Part shown: positions 3,699 to 5,198 of the stretch, in pieces
Position numbering within the stretch: the stretch's first letter is position 1
Layout of the letters: every line of letters starts with the position of its first letter
Assembly: GCA_919902475.1 (NCBI GenBank)
Contig: CAKKRA010000418.1
Coordinates: 1 to 5,198 of the forward strand
Origin: Nitrospiria bacterium
GTDB taxonomy: Bacteria; Nitrospirota; CAKKRA01; 9FT-COMBO-42-15
Direction of reading: 5' to 3'
Length of the DNA stretch: 5,198 nucleotides
Position numbers and translations under genes: made by a program
Notes under the pieces: generated by a model
What the model was told of the DNA's origin: nothing
The model's database searches: none
The model's input: only the letters and a program-made list of their open reading frames with translations

Positions 3699-5123
3699 TT
3701 GAGTATCGGCATTAAAGAGCAGTCTAATCAAAAAATGCAGTCTGAATTTATTATTGCGCCGCGCATTATTATTTCTGCAGCACACGGCCGTTCAGGCAAG
3801 ACCACGGTTAGTATTGGCCTGTCCGCAGCTTTAGCCAAAAAGGGTTTGAATGTTCAGCCCTTTAAAAAGGGGCCTGACTATATTGATCCGAGCTGGCTTA
3901 CTGCTGCTGCAGGAAACTACTGCCGGAATCTTGACCTTTTTATGATGGGTCAGGGTGGTGTCAGGAATACATTTCTAACCGGAAGCCGCAGCGCTGATAT
4001 AAGTATTATAGAAGGCAATAAAGGCCTTTATGACAGCATTGATATAGAAGGGGAGAACAGCACAGCAAATATTGCAAGGATATTAAATTGCCCTGTTATC
4101 TTAGTTATAGATTCAGCAAGAATGACGCGAAGCATTGCAGCGCTCGTTAATGGCTATAAAAACTTTGAGCCTGATATCAATATAGCAGGCGTTATCCTTA
4201 ACAATGTTTCAGGCAGCAGACACGAGGCAAAGCTGAGGGCAGCGCTTGAGCGCTACTGTCAGATTGAGGTTTTAGGCTGCCTTCCGAGAAGTTCGCAATT
4301 AAATATCCCAGAAAGACACCTCGGACTTATCCCCCAAAAAGAAGATTCAGAATTAATACCTGCCATAGAAAATATAAGCAAGATAGTTGAAACAAATGTA
4401 AATATAGATAGGATAATAGAGATTGCAAAGGGTGCAGCCAGTCTCCCATCTCCATCTGCCAGTCTCAAGCCCCCAGTCTCTAAATCAGATGTAAAAATCG
4501 GCGTTCCCCTTGACAGGGCATTCTCTTTCTACTATCTTGAAAATTTTAATGCCCTTCGTGATGCAGGCGCAGAGATAGTCTTTTTTGATACCATTAATGA
4601 CAAGAACCTTCCTGATGTGGATGGACTATATATCGGCGGCGGATTCCCTGAGATGTTTATGAATGAAATAGAAGCAAATGCATCTCTTCGCAGGGATATT
4701 CATAATGCTATAGAGAATGGAATGCCTGTTTATGCAGAATGCGGAGGCCTGATGTATCTATCCCGAAGCATATCATGGAATGGGGAAGTAAAAAAGATGG
4801 TTGGCGTCCTTCCCTGTGATATAGAGATGACAAAAAAGGTTCAGGCGCATGGCTACACTATTCTGAAGAATGCAGATGAAGAAGAATTAAGAGGTCATGA
4901 ATTTCATTATTCAAGGGTCAGAAACTTAGGTGATGTAAAGTTTCTATATAAAGTTATACGCGGTAAAGGCATTGATGGAAAGAATGACGGAATAATCTAT
5001 AAGAATGTAATTGCATCCTATGCCCATTTACATGCCATAGGCTCGCCGCAATGGGCAGAGGAGTTTGTGGAGCTGATAAGAGAGACAAAGAGAGAGAAGC
5101 AAAGTTACAGGGTAGCAGTTTAA
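3699..5123 (+). CDS. cbiA: CbiA-family a,c-diamide synthase (cobyrinate type; DsrN-type siroheme amidase possible)
   Basis: This 474-residue, full-length cytoplasmic enzyme has both expected domains. The N-terminal ATP-binding domain has the P-loop AHGRSGKTT (28-36), KKGPDYIDPSW (56-66) and EGNKGLYD (105-112). The C-terminal class I glutamine amidotransferase domain has RAFSFYYLENF (273-283), GLYIGGGFPE (309-318), the nucleophile Cys348 in YAECGGLMYLS, and His443/His445 in YAHLHAIGSP. The family uses glutamine and ATP to amidate the a and c acetate side chains of cobyrinate on the anaerobic cobalamin route. The EGNKGLYDS motif and ARMTRSIAAL (140-149) differ from EGVMGLFDG of typical CbiA and recall DsrN, the siroheme amidase of dsr clusters; this is from memory of the family. 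No other cobalamin or dsr gene is in view. The TTG start follows a good AGGAG; ATG at 3735 (residue 13) is the alternative. A linker at residues 247-262 is built from 7-bp DNA repeats. Confidence 0.85.
   Translation: MSIGIKEQSNQKMQSEFIIAPRIIISAAHGRSGKTTVSIGLSAALAKKGLNVQPFKKGPDYIDPSWLTAAAGNYCRNLDLFMMGQGGVRNTFLTGSRSADISIIEGNKGLYDSIDIEGENSTANIARILNCPVILVIDSARMTRSIAALVNGYKNFEPDINIAGVILNNVSGSRHEAKLRAALERYCQIEVLGCLPRSSQLNIPERHLGLIPQKEDSELIPAIENISKIVETNVNIDRIIEIAKGAASLPSPSASLKPPVSKSDVKIGVPLDRAFSFYYLENFNALRDAGAEIVFFDTINDKNLPDVDGLYIGGGFPEMFMNEIEANASLRRDIHNAIENGMPVYAECGGLMYLSRSISWNGEVKKMVGVLPCDIEMTKKVQAHGYTILKNADEEELRGHEFHYSRVRNLGDVKFLYKVIRGKGIDGKNDGIIYKNVIASYAHLHAIGSPQWAEEFVELIRETKREKQSYRVAV
4438..4479 (+). 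repeat. Heptanucleotide repeat in the interdomain linker of the cbiA-like gene
   Basis: CCAGTCT occurs three times, at 4438, 4459 and 4473. The spacings are 21 and 14 bp, exact multiples of seven, and the units between (CCCATCT, CCATCTG, CAAGCCC) are related or degenerate. The six units total 42 bp, in frame, and encode a Ser/Pro-rich linker, ASLPSPSASLKPPVS, between the ATP-binding and amidotransferase domains. Confidence 0.65.
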
Positions 5124-5126
5124 AAT

Positions 5127-5183
5127 AACCCCTTTCACCTTACTCCTCTCCCCTCAGGGGAGAGGGAAGGGTGAGGGGTGGTT
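5127..5183. repeat. REP-like GC-rich palindrome after the cbiA-like gene
   Basis: A perfect 9-bp stem, CCTCTCCCC (5145-5153) and GGGGAGAGG (5157-5165), has a TCA loop. It is extended by imperfect pairing of CACCTT (5136-5141) with AAGGGTG (5167-5173) and of the outer ACCCC with GGGGT. Its GC content contrasts sharply with the surroundings. Palindromes of this CTCTCCCC/GGGGAGAG type are, to my knowledge, widespread dispersed repeats in environmental bacterial genomes. It begins three bases after the stop codon and may stabilise the mRNA 3' end. No T-run follows, so an intrinsic terminator is not supported. Confidence 0.75.
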
Positions 5184-5185
5184 TT

Positions 5186-5195
5186 AAGGGAGGGT
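5186..5195 (+). promoter_or_regulatory. Probable ribosome binding site of a gene starting beyond the window
   Basis: AAGGGAGGGT followed by AAA at the window edge closely resembles the site of the NPC-repeat cytochrome (AAGGAGGGTAAAAC before its ATG). A start codon would be expected a few bases past the end. Confidence 0.4.
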
Positions 5196-5198
5196 AAA

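Noticed and set aside
3570..3785. 71-residue - strand frame running from the cbiA start into the gap
   Set aside because: It has basic and Cys-rich residues with no recognisable domain, no ribosome binding site that I can see, and overlap with the start of a certain gene.
5145..5165. Intrinsic terminator after the cbiA-like gene
   Set aside because: The stem is strong but is followed by GAAGGGTGAGG rather than a T-run, so a REP-like repeat is the better description.

Overview
The window holds five genes, all on the + strand, from a bacterium with moderately AT-rich DNA and an exported c-type cytochrome system. The mix of CcdA, multiheme cytochromes, an exported rhodanese and an anaerobic-type CbiA family enzyme suggests an anaerobic or microaerophilic lineage of the Nitrospirota, Methylomirabilota or former-Deltaproteobacteria kind. 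That placement is inference; no phylogenetic marker is present.

Region 1 (13-3265) reads as one functional block for periplasmic thiol and heme chemistry. It starts with a CcdA/DsbD-type membrane thiol transporter (13-798). After a good sigma70-like promoter comes a small exported monoheme cytochrome c carrying five N-terminal NPCA(A/E)K repeats and one C-terminal copy (879-1412). A pentaheme cytochrome c of the c554-like type follows (1491-2657). An exported single-domain rhodanese (2660-3265) begins 2 nt after the pentaheme stop. A likely logic is that CcdA brings reducing power across the membrane for heme attachment to CXXCH cysteines, and perhaps for the extra NPC cysteines. The two cytochromes would carry or use electrons, and the rhodanese would handle a sulfane-sulfur species in the same compartment. 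No single known pathway is named by this set.

Region 2 (3266-3698) is a 433-bp AT-rich gap without a credible gene. It holds a near-consensus sigma70 promoter with an A/T-rich upstream tract, a boxA-like motif (TGCTCTTTGAA) just downstream, several inverted repeats with overlapping arms, and a second, extended -10 promoter candidate. It looks like a long structured leader or a small RNA gene. It has no recognisable cobalamin riboswitch although the next gene belongs to a cobalamin enzyme family.

Region 3 (3699-5123) is a complete CbiA-family a,c-diamide synthase with a TTG start. Its EGNKGLYDS motif leaves open a DsrN-type siroheme amidase role. A REP-like palindrome (5127-5183) follows, and the last bases look like the ribosome binding site of another gene just outside the window.

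A theme crossing gene borders is short arrays of 7-bp units inside coding regions: two in the pentaheme gene and one in the cbiA-like gene. All lie in linkers between conserved motifs, and none disrupts the reading frame.
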